Assembly (NCBI GenBank): GCA_035697245.1
Contig: DASSDH010000003.1
Span: 1 to 13,449 of the forward strand
DNA: 13,449 nt
Source of the DNA: JACVRX01 sp035697245
GTDB taxonomy: Bacteria; Actinomycetota; Actinomycetes; Jiangellales; Jiangellaceae
Direction: 5' to 3'
The translations under genes and the position numbers were made by a program. Under the pieces are notes generated by a model that had not been told where the DNA came from, ran no database searches, and saw nothing but the letters and a program-made list of their open reading frames with translations. This document shows positions 6,751 through 13,449 of the stretch, one piece after another. Each line of letters opens with the position of its first letter. Position 1 is the first letter of the stretch.

Positions 6751-8127
6751 TCATGAGTACCCGGTGAACTCCTGACCCGGCTTGATGTTGGGGTAGCGGG
6801 CCGCGCTCTGCTGGAGTGCGCCCAGGCGCTCGGCGACCGGGCGCAACACCCACGCGCAGTCCAGACGCTTCTCCATCAGATCCCACTCTTCGACCGGATC
6901 GTCGATCAGGTCGAACACCAACGGCCACTGTGGCTTGATGATCGGGCCGCTGGTGCTCTCGGTGTAGCGCAACACGACCTTCATCGTCCGCCATTTGACC
7001 GACATCACCCCGGCGTCCGAACCGTAGTAGATGACGTGGTCTCGTCCAGTTGTCGGGCTTTGCCCGAGGACGAACGCCGAGGCGTCGACACCGTCGATCG
7101 GGCGGTCGGTGGGCACCCGCCCGCTCTCCCCGACCAGGGACGCCAGCGTCGGCAACCAGTCCACGGCGGCGAAGATCTCGTCGGTGACGGCACCGGCTTC
7201 GACCTTGCCTGGCCAACGCACGAGCGCCGGTGCGCGCATGCCCCCTTCGAAGCCGGACGCGAAGTAGCCGCGCCATGGCCCATTCGAGCCGCCCATGTAG
7301 GCCGCCCGTCCCGCTGGGTTGTCACTGCTCCAGACGACGATGGTGTTCTCGGAGATACCTGCCTGGTCGATGGCGTCCAGAACCTGGCCGGTGCGGTAGT
7401 CCAACTCGGCCAGGGTGTCCGAGTAGACGCCACCGCCTGACCTACCGGTGAACTCCGGATGGTGGATCAGCGGCGGGTGCATCTGCGTGAAGCAGACATA
7501 GGTGAAGAACGGCGTGCCGGCCTCGGCGTTCCGCTTGATGAAAGCGGCGGTGCGCGCCGCGATCTGTTCGTCGAGCAGCGCCCGGGTCTCCAGGTTGAAG
7601 TCGGCCACCGGCGTGACCGGCGATCCTGCCACGCCCTCCCAGATCTTCGGCACGGGAGACTCGGATTCGGCGAACAGCGGGTAGGAGCTGTAGCCGGACT
7701 CGTCTGAGGTGTTCTTGATCCCGAACCACCCGTCGAAGCCTTGATCCGTCGGCAGCCGGCCCTCGATGTCGCCAACGTGCCACTTGCCGAAGGCGGCGGT
7801 GGCATAGCCGGCATCGGAGAACAACTCGCCGAGGGTGTACTCCCAGGGGGCGAGCCCATAGTCGCCCTGTCCAGGCAGCGGCACACTGCAGTTGCCGGTC
7901 CGGATCGGCAACCGGCCGGTCAGGAGCGCCGAGCGCGTCGGCGTGCACTGGGCCTCGACGTTGTAGTTCTTGAACCGCAGTCCCTGCCCGGCAAGGGCAT
8001 CGATGCGTGGCGTGGGCGCCGATCCGCCGTAACAGCCGATGTCCCCCCAGCCAACGTTGTCCCCGACGATGAAGACGACATTCGGCAGCCGACCCGAACG
8101 CGAAGTCTCGTCGTCTGAGCTAGTCAT
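6751..8127 (-). CDS. Type I sulfatase (arylsulfatase family, 458 aa)
   Basis: This enzyme should hydrolyse sulfate esters with a formylglycine nucleophile. The signature QCTPTRSALLTGR gives Cys61-x-Pro-x-Arg65, the cysteine converted to formylglycine by a maturation enzyme. Other active-site elements are GDNVGWGD (residues 22-29), GKWH (Lys115, His117), QMHPP (His217) and SSDN (Asp269-Asn270). The usual first metal motif is DD; here it is Asp23-Asn24, a substitution I believe is shared by a subfamily with the same GDNVGWGDIGCYGG start. There is no signal peptide, so it is likely cytoplasmic. The start is firm, with GGGAGG eight bases before ATG. It lies 59 bases downstream of the AI-2E-family gene and directly abuts the K+ channel gene, consistent with one operon. 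The substrate is unknown, and no formylglycine-generating enzyme is in the window. Confidence 0.92.
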   Translation of the reverse strand: MTSSDDETSRSGRLPNVVFIVGDNVGWGDIGCYGGSAPTPRIDALAGQGLRFKNYNVEAQCTPTRSALLTGRLPIRTGNCSVPLPGQGDYGLAPWEYTLGELFSDAGYATAAFGKWHVGDIEGRLPTDQGFDGWFGIKNTSDESGYSSYPLFAESESPVPKIWEGVAGSPVTPVADFNLETRALLDEQIAARTAAFIKRNAEAGTPFFTYVCFTQMHPPLIHHPEFTGRSGGGVYSDTLAELDYRTGQVLDAIDQAGISENTIVVWSSDNPAGRAAYMGGSNGPWRGYFASGFEGGMRAPALVRWPGKVEAGAVTDEIFAAVDWLPTLASLVGESGRVPTDRPIDGVDASAFVLGQSPTTGRDHVIYYGSDAGVMSVKWRTMKVVLRYTESTSGPIIKPQWPLVFDLIDDPVEEWDLMEKRLDCAWVLRPVAERLGALQQSAARYPNIKPGQEFTGYS

Positions 8128-8186
8128 GAGCGTTCCCTCCCTTGGGTGTCCGGTGCATCTCGAACTGCATGATCGAGTGGCCCACG

Positions 8187-9392
8187 TCAGTCGAGCATGC
8201 GTTGCAGGGTCGGCTGGGCACGGTCCGCGACCTGGTCGATGAGGCCGGCCGATCGCAGGCGGGCGATGCCGCTGGTGGCGATCACGTAGAAGGGCACGGC
8301 CAAGATGAGGCCGACGATGCCGCCGAGCAGGCCGCCGAACGCGGTGACCACCAGCACGACCAACGGGTGGATGTCCAGGGTGCGGCCCATCACCTTGGGC
8401 TCGACGAAGTTCTCAAGCGCCAGGTTGGCCGCGAGCACCACCACGAGCATGACCGCGGCCGTACCGAGTCCGCCTTCGCCGAGGGCGACGATCACGGCCA
8501 GCCCTCCGCCGAGGAAGGCGCCGATATAGGGGATGTAGCCGCCGATGAAGTTGACCATCATGATGGTGAACACGAGTGGGAGACCAAGCAGGAGGGCGGC
8601 CAGGCCGATGACCACTGACACGATTGCGGACATGGCGGTGCGGCCCCGCCCGTAGTCGCGCAGGATCCGGCAGGCGTCGCCGATGAAGCCGTCGACGCCG
8701 TCCCGGATCGCCGGGTCGATCTGTGCGACGACCGAGCGCCGCAGCCGGGTGCCGTCCTTGAGCAGGTAGTACATGATCAGCGCGCCGAGGATCAGGCCGC
8801 TGGCCAGACCAACCAGTCCGTTGAGGCCGGAGACCAGATGGGTGAGGAAGCCCTCGGCGACCATCGGGGCCGCCTCTTCGGTTGCCGCCTGGGCCTCCTC
8901 CAACGCGGCCGGATCGACACCAAGAGAGTCGACCGCGCTGTCCTTCGCCGCGTCGACCGAGACTCTGATCTGATCCACCTGGTCGACCACACCCTGGACA
9001 GTTGCAACCATCGCGACGATCATCAAGGCGAGTAGTCCGAGGACGATCAGGCCGGCGGCCAGGGTGGGCTTGAACCCGTGGCGTTGGAGGGTTCCGACCA
9101 GGGGTTTGAAGATCACGGCCAGCACGGCCGCGAACGTCAGCGGGAGTACGATCTCGCTCACCGCCCCCAGCGCAGTGACAACGATGATCGTCGCCACCAC
9201 AAACCCCACGAAGCTCCATGCCCAGACCCCGAGTCTGGGAACCCAGCGCATAAACGCCGGAACGCCATCCGGCCTCGTCTCGCGCCCGGCTGCCGAGTCG
9301 CGGTGAGCACCCCCGTCGGATTCGTCAGCCACGATCGCTGGTCCACGGGATGCGGCATCGACCTCCTGGTCGGTCGTCAGACGGTCCATCAC
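8187..9392 (-). CDS. AI-2E family transporter (PerM-like permease)
   Basis: The 401-residue protein has the standard family layout. A polar N-terminal tail of about 48 residues is followed by paired helices (VWAWSFVGFVVATIIVVTAL and the next), a long extracytoplasmic-type segment rich in Ala/Glu (about 130-170), then GLASGLILGALIMYYLLKDG. The most conserved C-terminal core follows: FIGGYIPYIGAFLGGGLAVI, ALENFVEPKVMGRTLDIHP and LVVLVVTAFGGLLGGIVGLI. The motifs PYIGAFLGG and EPKVMG are diagnostic. Members export small molecules or act as Na+/H+ antiporters, and the AI-2 label is historical. The GTG at 9392 has AAGGGG seven bases upstream; the next codon, ATG 9389, is also possible. It is the first gene of the four-gene minus-strand run. 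Confidence 0.92.
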   Translation of the reverse strand: MMDRLTTDQEVDAASRGPAIVADESDGGAHRDSAAGRETRPDGVPAFMRWVPRLGVWAWSFVGFVVATIIVVTALGAVSEIVLPLTFAAVLAVIFKPLVGTLQRHGFKPTLAAGLIVLGLLALMIVAMVATVQGVVDQVDQIRVSVDAAKDSAVDSLGVDPAALEEAQAATEEAAPMVAEGFLTHLVSGLNGLVGLASGLILGALIMYYLLKDGTRLRRSVVAQIDPAIRDGVDGFIGDACRILRDYGRGRTAMSAIVSVVIGLAALLLGLPLVFTIMMVNFIGGYIPYIGAFLGGGLAVIVALGEGGLGTAAVMLVVVLAANLALENFVEPKVMGRTLDIHPLVVLVVTAFGGLLGGIVGLILAVPFYVIATSGIARLRSAGLIDQVADRAQPTLQRMLD

Positions 9393-9691
9393 GAGCGAAC
9401 CCCTTCTCGAAGACCTGCATGGCGGCGGCCACGTAATAGCCGACTATCGCATGCAGGCGCAGCCGACTCCTGATACTCGCTGATCCTTTCGTCGCTGTGA
9501 GTACGTCCCGCGAGCATGGGCGTGAGCCCCGTTGGACGCTCGAGGATCGCGTTCACCCCGGCTGGGTGATGACCGCAGCCGTCCGTCAGAGATGATCGAC
9601 GGCGATCACCACATGCATGGCGTCCAGGGTCATCGAGCAACTGAAGGAGCGTGTCAATGTGACCGTCACCGGCCAGAACGGAGTGAAAACG
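9393..9691. promoter_or_regulatory. Divergent control region between the AI-2E/sulfatase operon and the large sulfatase
   Basis: Both transcripts must start here. Visible elements are an inverted repeat CCTGCATG/CATGCAGG (9414-9421 and 9450-9457) and a direct repeat AGCCGACT (9438-9445 and 9461-9468, 23 bases apart). A short dyad TGATCG-ACGG-CGATCA lies at 9593-9608, and a strong AAGGAG ribosome-binding site at 9644-9649. No clear -35/-10 pair could be fixed. No gene fits in the stretch. Confidence 0.5.
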
Positions 9692-12040
9692 ATGTCCGAG
9701 TCGATACAGCGGGAGACACTTCCGATTCCAGACCCGGCGCATGTCGGTCTGACCACGTTCGACGCCAAAGATCCCAACACGGTGTACCCGCCGATCGTGC
9801 CGTTGCGCCCTCCGGCGGGTGCACCCAACGTGTTGATCGTGCTGGTTGACGACGTCGGGTTCGGCGCGTCGTCGGCGTACGGGGGGCCCTGCAACACGCC
9901 GACGGCGGAGCGCTTGGCCGCCGGTGGCCTGCAGTTCACGCGGTTCCACACCACGGCGTTGTGTGCACCGACGCGCCAGGCGCTGCTGACCGGACGCAAC
10001 CACCACTCGGTGGCGATGGGGGCGATCACGGAGATGGCGACGTCGGCGCCCGGTCAGAGCAGCGTGCGGCCGAAGAACAAGGCACCGTTGGCGGAGACGT
10101 TGAAGCTGAACGGCTACTCGACGGCGCAGTTCGGCAAGTGCCACGAGGTGCCGGCATGGGAGACCAGCCCGATGGGTCCGTTCCACCAGTGGCCGACCGG
10201 GTCAGGGTTCGAGTACTTCTACGGCTTCATCGGCGGCGAGGCGAACCAGTGGTTCCCGGGCCTGTTCGAAGGCACCTCGTCGGTGGAGCCGCCCAAGACC
10301 CCGGAGGAGGGCTACCACCTCACCGAGGACCTCGCCGACCACGCGGTGAGCTGGATCCGCCAGCAGAAGTCGTTGATGCCCGACAAGCCGTTCTTCATCT
10401 ACTTCGCCCCTGGCGCCACCCACGCCCCCCACCACGTCCCCGCGGACTGGGTGGAGAGGAATCGGGGCCGCTTCGACGCCGGCTGGGACGCCCAGCGGCA
10501 GGAGACGTTCGCCCGGCAGAAGGAGCTCGGGGTGATCCCCGCCGACGCCGAGCTGACGGCTCGTCCGGCGGCGATCCCGGGGTGGGACGACATGGACGAG
10601 GAGCTGAAGCCGATCCTGCGGCGCGAGATGGAGATCTACGCCGGGTTCTTGGAGCACACCGACCACCACATCGGCCGGGTGATCGACGCGATCGACGACG
10701 TGGGAGCGCTCGAGGACACGTTGATCTACTACATCATCGGTGACAACGGCGCCTCCGCCGAGGGCACGATCCGGGGCTGCTTCAACGAGATGACGACCCT
10801 CAACGGCATGCCCGGGATCGAGACGACCGAATTCCTGCTGAGCAAGATCGACGACTTCGCCACCACGGAGGCGTACAACCACTACGCCGTGGGCTGGGCG
10901 CACGCCATGAACACCCCGTACCAGTGGACCAAGCAGATCGCATCGCACTGGGGCGGTACCCGCAACGGCACGATCGTGCACTGGCCCAACGGGATCGCCG
11001 CGAAGGGCGAGAAGCGCAACCAGTTCCACCACGTCATCGATGTCGCCCCCACCGTGTTGGCGGCGGCCTCGTTGCCCGCACCCGCATCCGTCAACGGGAT
11101 CGCCCAAGCGCCGCTGGAGGGGTTCAGCATGCTGGCATCGTTCGCCGACGCCGATGCGGCCGAGTCCCACGACCTGCAGTACTTCGAGATGTTCGGCAAC
11201 CGTGGCGTGTACCACCAGGGGTGGACGGCCGTGACCCGCCACAGCATCCCGTGGACCACCGATCCCATGCCGGCGTTCGACGACGACGTGTGGGAGCTCT
11301 ACGGGCCCGACGACTGGACCCAGAGCAACGATCTCGCGGCCGACCAGCCCGACAAGCTGGCCGAGCTGCAACGCCTGTGGCTGATCGAGGCCGTCAAGTA
11401 CAACGTCCTGCCCCTCGACGACCGCCGCTACGAGCGCATCAACGCCGAGCTCGCGGGCCGGCCCGAGCTCGTCACCGGCCAGAGCCAGCTGCTGTTCCCG
11501 GGGATGCGGGTGAACGAGTGGTCGGCCTTGAACATGAAGAACAAGTCCCACTCGGTCACCGCGCAGATCACGGTGCCCGACGACGGCGGCGAAGGTGTGA
11601 TCGTCGCCCAAGGCGGCAAGGTCGGCGGATGGGCGCTGTACGTCCACGACGGCAACCTGAAGTACTGCGTCAACTTCTTCGGCATCGAGCAGTTCTTCGC
11701 CGAGTCCACCGAACCCCTCCCGCCCGGCGACCACCAGGTGCGAATGGAGTCCTCCTACGACGGCGACGGACTCGCCAAGGGTGCCGACATCACCCTGTAC
11801 GTCGACGGCCAGTCCGTCGGCACCGGACGAGCCGAACGCACCATCCCGATGGCGTTCTCCGCCGACGAAGGGCTCGAGATCGGCCAAGACCTCGGCTCAC
11901 CATCGTCACCCGACTACGGGGCACGCGGGAACGAGTTCAACGGCACCATCGCCTGGGTCCAGCTCGACGCCGGCACCGACGACCAAGACCACCTCATCAC
12001 CCCAGAGGAGCGCTTCAACCTCGCCATGGCCAAGCAATAA
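9692..12040 (+). CDS. Large arylsulfatase (782 aa) with C-terminal laminin-G-like domain
   Basis: This belongs to the long bacterial arylsulfatase group, similar in size to the mycobacterial AtsA/AtsD proteins. The catalytic domain (about residues 43-490) has the metal motif LVDDVGFG (Asp53-Asp54), the formylglycine signature Cys91-A-P-T-Arg95 in ALCAPTRQALLTGRNHH, GKCHE (Lys149, His151) and GDNGAS (Asp351-Asn352). The Trp usually between Lys and His is Cys here. From about residue 600 a beta-rich domain follows (WSALNMKNKSHSVTAQITVP, GWALYVHDGNLKYCVNFFG, ITLYVDGQSVGTGRAER), a concanavalin/laminin-G-type fold that may bind carbohydrate or stabilise the enzyme. There is no signal peptide. ATG 9692 has GGAG eight bases upstream; in-frame GTG 9659 with AAGGAG nine bases upstream would add 11 residues. 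A DUF1254 gene follows 80 bases downstream. Confidence 0.93.
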   Translation: MSESIQRETLPIPDPAHVGLTTFDAKDPNTVYPPIVPLRPPAGAPNVLIVLVDDVGFGASSAYGGPCNTPTAERLAAGGLQFTRFHTTALCAPTRQALLTGRNHHSVAMGAITEMATSAPGQSSVRPKNKAPLAETLKLNGYSTAQFGKCHEVPAWETSPMGPFHQWPTGSGFEYFYGFIGGEANQWFPGLFEGTSSVEPPKTPEEGYHLTEDLADHAVSWIRQQKSLMPDKPFFIYFAPGATHAPHHVPADWVERNRGRFDAGWDAQRQETFARQKELGVIPADAELTARPAAIPGWDDMDEELKPILRREMEIYAGFLEHTDHHIGRVIDAIDDVGALEDTLIYYIIGDNGASAEGTIRGCFNEMTTLNGMPGIETTEFLLSKIDDFATTEAYNHYAVGWAHAMNTPYQWTKQIASHWGGTRNGTIVHWPNGIAAKGEKRNQFHHVIDVAPTVLAAASLPAPASVNGIAQAPLEGFSMLASFADADAAESHDLQYFEMFGNRGVYHQGWTAVTRHSIPWTTDPMPAFDDDVWELYGPDDWTQSNDLAADQPDKLAELQRLWLIEAVKYNVLPLDDRRYERINAELAGRPELVTGQSQLLFPGMRVNEWSALNMKNKSHSVTAQITVPDDGGEGVIVAQGGKVGGWALYVHDGNLKYCVNFFGIEQFFAESTEPLPPGDHQVRMESSYDGDGLAKGADITLYVDGQSVGTGRAERTIPMAFSADEGLEIGQDLGSPSSPDYGARGNEFNGTIAWVQLDAGTDDQDHLITPEERFNLAMAKQ

Positions 12041-12120
12041 CTCCCAACGGCGTGATGAAGAACGGCTCCAGGGCACACACCGTCGTGGCGTCGGCAGCCC
12101 GACTAGGAGGGGTAGTAGTC

Positions 12121-13449
12121 ATGACGAAGGTGGAACACGCAAACGCCACGGTTCCAGACAGCATGGAGGTGCCGCGTGTCGGCACGCTGCAGTACGAGTT
12201 GGGTTTCCCGACCCCCGAGACCTCGCAGAAGCTCTTCGACGAGATGGACTTCCAGCGCGCGGTGCAGGCCTATCTGTGGGGCTACCCCGCCGTGTCGTTC
12301 GAGTCCATCCGGCTCACGGCCAAGCAGGATTTGGGCATCGACTTCAACGACATGGGCATCGCCGACAACTTCGTCGACCCCAAGTCTGTCTGGCTCACGG
12401 CCAACGACACGACGATCTACGCCTTCGTCAACATCGATGTCGCCCAGGGTCCAGTCGTGATCGAGATCCCACCCGGAGCCATCGTCGGCCTTTTGGACGA
12501 CTTCTGGCAGCGTTCGCTGGCCGACGTCGGCCTGCCCGGGCCCGACGCGGGCAACGGCGGCAAGTTCCTCCTGCTGCCACCGGGCTACGACGGCGAGGTT
12601 CCGTCCGGCTACTACGTACTTCGGGCAACGATGCACAACCACAACCTCCTGGTGCGCGGCATCATCGTCGACAACGACGTGCCCGACGCCGTGGAGCGCA
12701 TCCGGAATGTCAAGGTCTACCCGTGGAGCGAGCGCGAAGGCCCCAAGCCGAACAAGTTCGTCTCGATCTCGGGCAAGCTGATCGACACGACTCCCCCGGG
12801 CGGCATGGAGTACTGGGCGCGTCTGGCCACGGTCATCGACAACAATCCCGTTCAAGAGCACGACCGCTTCTACATGGCCATGCTGAAGCCGCTGGGCATC
12901 GAAAAAGGCCAGCCGTTCAGGCCTGACGCCCGGCAGCAGGCCATCCTCGAGGACGCCGCCGTGCTCGGCGATGCGATGGCACGCAATGTGATGTACGAGG
13001 GCTCCCAGCGCGAAACCGGCGTCACCGCGTTTCCGGGCACTCGTTGGGACTGGGTGTTCTACGTGAAGCCGAGCCAGGAAACGGAGACCTACAGTCAGCT
13101 CGACGAGCGGCTGCAATACACCTACGGCGCGATCTACTTGTCGCCCGCCCTCGGAGTGATGAAGCCCGGTCCCGGGGGGAACTACATCCAGGCCTTCAAG
13201 GACAAGGACGGCAACCACTTCGACGGTGGCAAGTCCTACCGCCTGCACGTGCCCGCGAACCCGCCGGCGGCGGCCTTCTGGTCCCTGACGGCGTACGACA
13301 GCGCAACACGCTCCATGGTCCAGAACCCGACGAACGACGCGGCCCACGCGTCCTACGACGAGCTCAAGACGAACGCGGATGGCTCGTTCGACATGTACTT
13401 CGGGCCCGCAGCGCCGGCAGGCCAGGAGAGCAACTGGATCGAGACGGTT
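12121..13449 (+). CDS. DUF1254/DUF1214 domain protein (3' end cut by window)
   Basis: An open frame of 443 codons runs from ATG 12121 off the right edge without a stop. The start is firm, with AGGAGG ten bases upstream. DUF1254 covers roughly residues 40-190: AVQAYLWGYPAVSFESIR, then NDTTIYAFVNIDVAQGPVVI, IPPGAIVGLLDDFWQRSL and KFLLLPPGYDGEVPSGYYVL. The C-terminal DUF1214 begins about residue 330 and shows GKSYRLHVPANPPAAAFWSL followed by TAYDSATRSMVQNP. Both domains are typical of a widespread bacterial and archaeal family of unknown biochemical function. No signal peptide is visible, although many relatives are secreted. It probably shares a transcript with the sulfatase 80 bases upstream. 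Only a short C-terminal part is missing. Confidence 0.9.
   Translation, partial: MTKVEHANATVPDSMEVPRVGTLQYELGFPTPETSQKLFDEMDFQRAVQAYLWGYPAVSFESIRLTAKQDLGIDFNDMGIADNFVDPKSVWLTANDTTIYAFVNIDVAQGPVVIEIPPGAIVGLLDDFWQRSLADVGLPGPDAGNGGKFLLLPPGYDGEVPSGYYVLRATMHNHNLLVRGIIVDNDVPDAVERIRNVKVYPWSEREGPKPNKFVSISGKLIDTTPPGGMEYWARLATVIDNNPVQEHDRFYMAMLKPLGIEKGQPFRPDARQQAILEDAAVLGDAMARNVMYEGSQRETGVTAFPGTRWDWVFYVKPSQETETYSQLDERLQYTYGAIYLSPALGVMKPGPGGNYIQAFKDKDGNHFDGGKSYRLHVPANPPAAAFWSLTAYDSATRSMVQNPTNDAAHASYDELKTNADGSFDMYFGPAAPAGQESNWIETV

Noticed and set aside
9617..9691. Longer start (ATG 9617) for the large sulfatase
   Set aside because: There is no Shine-Dalgarno site before it, and two better starts (9659, 9692) follow in frame.
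10202..11887. 561-codon open frame antisense to the large sulfatase
   Set aside because: It is a GC-driven shadow: the plus-strand frame has every sulfatase catalytic motif, and the antisense translation is Val/Gly/Arg-rich without motifs.
11781..12926. 381-codon plus-strand frame bridging sulfatase and DUF1254 genes
   Set aside because: It is out of frame with both genes, low in complexity and arginine-rich; a shadow.
12103..13347. 414-codon open frame antisense to the DUF1254 gene
   Set aside because: The plus-strand frame carries DUF1254/DUF1214 motifs and a strong ribosome-binding site; the antisense product has no recognisable domain.

Overview
The window is high-GC DNA with strong G/C preference at third codon positions, GTG/TTG start codons and Shine-Dalgarno sites such as GGAGG. 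Its protein families (TetR, LuxR/AfsR-type ATPase, DUF6069, SRPBCC, DUF1254, mycobacterial-type large arylsulfatase) point to a free-living actinomycete. I cannot name the genus. No rRNA, tRNA, CRISPR array or complete insertion sequence was recognised.

Positions 1-1784 (all minus strand) look like a decaying strip. There is a frameshifted C-terminal piece of a TetR regulator that runs off the left edge, an intact small DUF6653-like membrane protein, and an orphan P-loop segment of a large LuxR/AfsR-type regulator. These are followed by a small beta-rich protein with two frame changes and a DUF6069 membrane protein broken by a one-base deletion. Four broken genes in under 2 kb, against none recognised in the other 11.6 kb, suggests real local decay, although poor sequence near a contig end would look the same.

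Positions 1861-3849 (minus strand) carry a healthy small-gene group. An ArsR-like winged-helix regulator overlaps an SRPBCC/AHSA1 protein by ATGA, and a pyridoxamine 5'-phosphate oxidase-fold protein follows. A perfect 8-4-8 inverted repeat sits 15 bases upstream of the regulator start and is a good candidate autoregulatory operator.

Positions 3885-5029 are about 1.1 kb of mostly non-coding or remnant DNA. They hold a short ORF ending in a recombinase-like helix-turn-helix, a 12-bp perfect inverted repeat across the start of that ORF, and an AT-rich patch. This looks like a scar of horizontal transfer.

Positions 5030-9392 (minus strand) form a four-gene, probably co-transcribed run: AI-2E-family permease, type I sulfatase (458 aa), two-pore-helix-type K+ channel, and YihY/BrkB-family membrane protein. 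Divergent from it on the plus strand, across about 300 bp of shared control region, lie a second and unrelated-subfamily sulfatase of 782 aa with a C-terminal laminin-G-like domain, and a DUF1254/DUF1214 protein that is cut by the right edge.

Both sulfatases have the C-x-P-x-R formylglycine signature and lack signal peptides, so they are probably cytoplasmic and act on imported or internal sulfate esters. No formylglycine-generating enzyme, sulfate-ester importer or regulator of the sulfatases is present in the window. The grouping of sulfatases with three membrane proteins and a DUF1254 protein is the most interesting feature here; a shared function is inference only.
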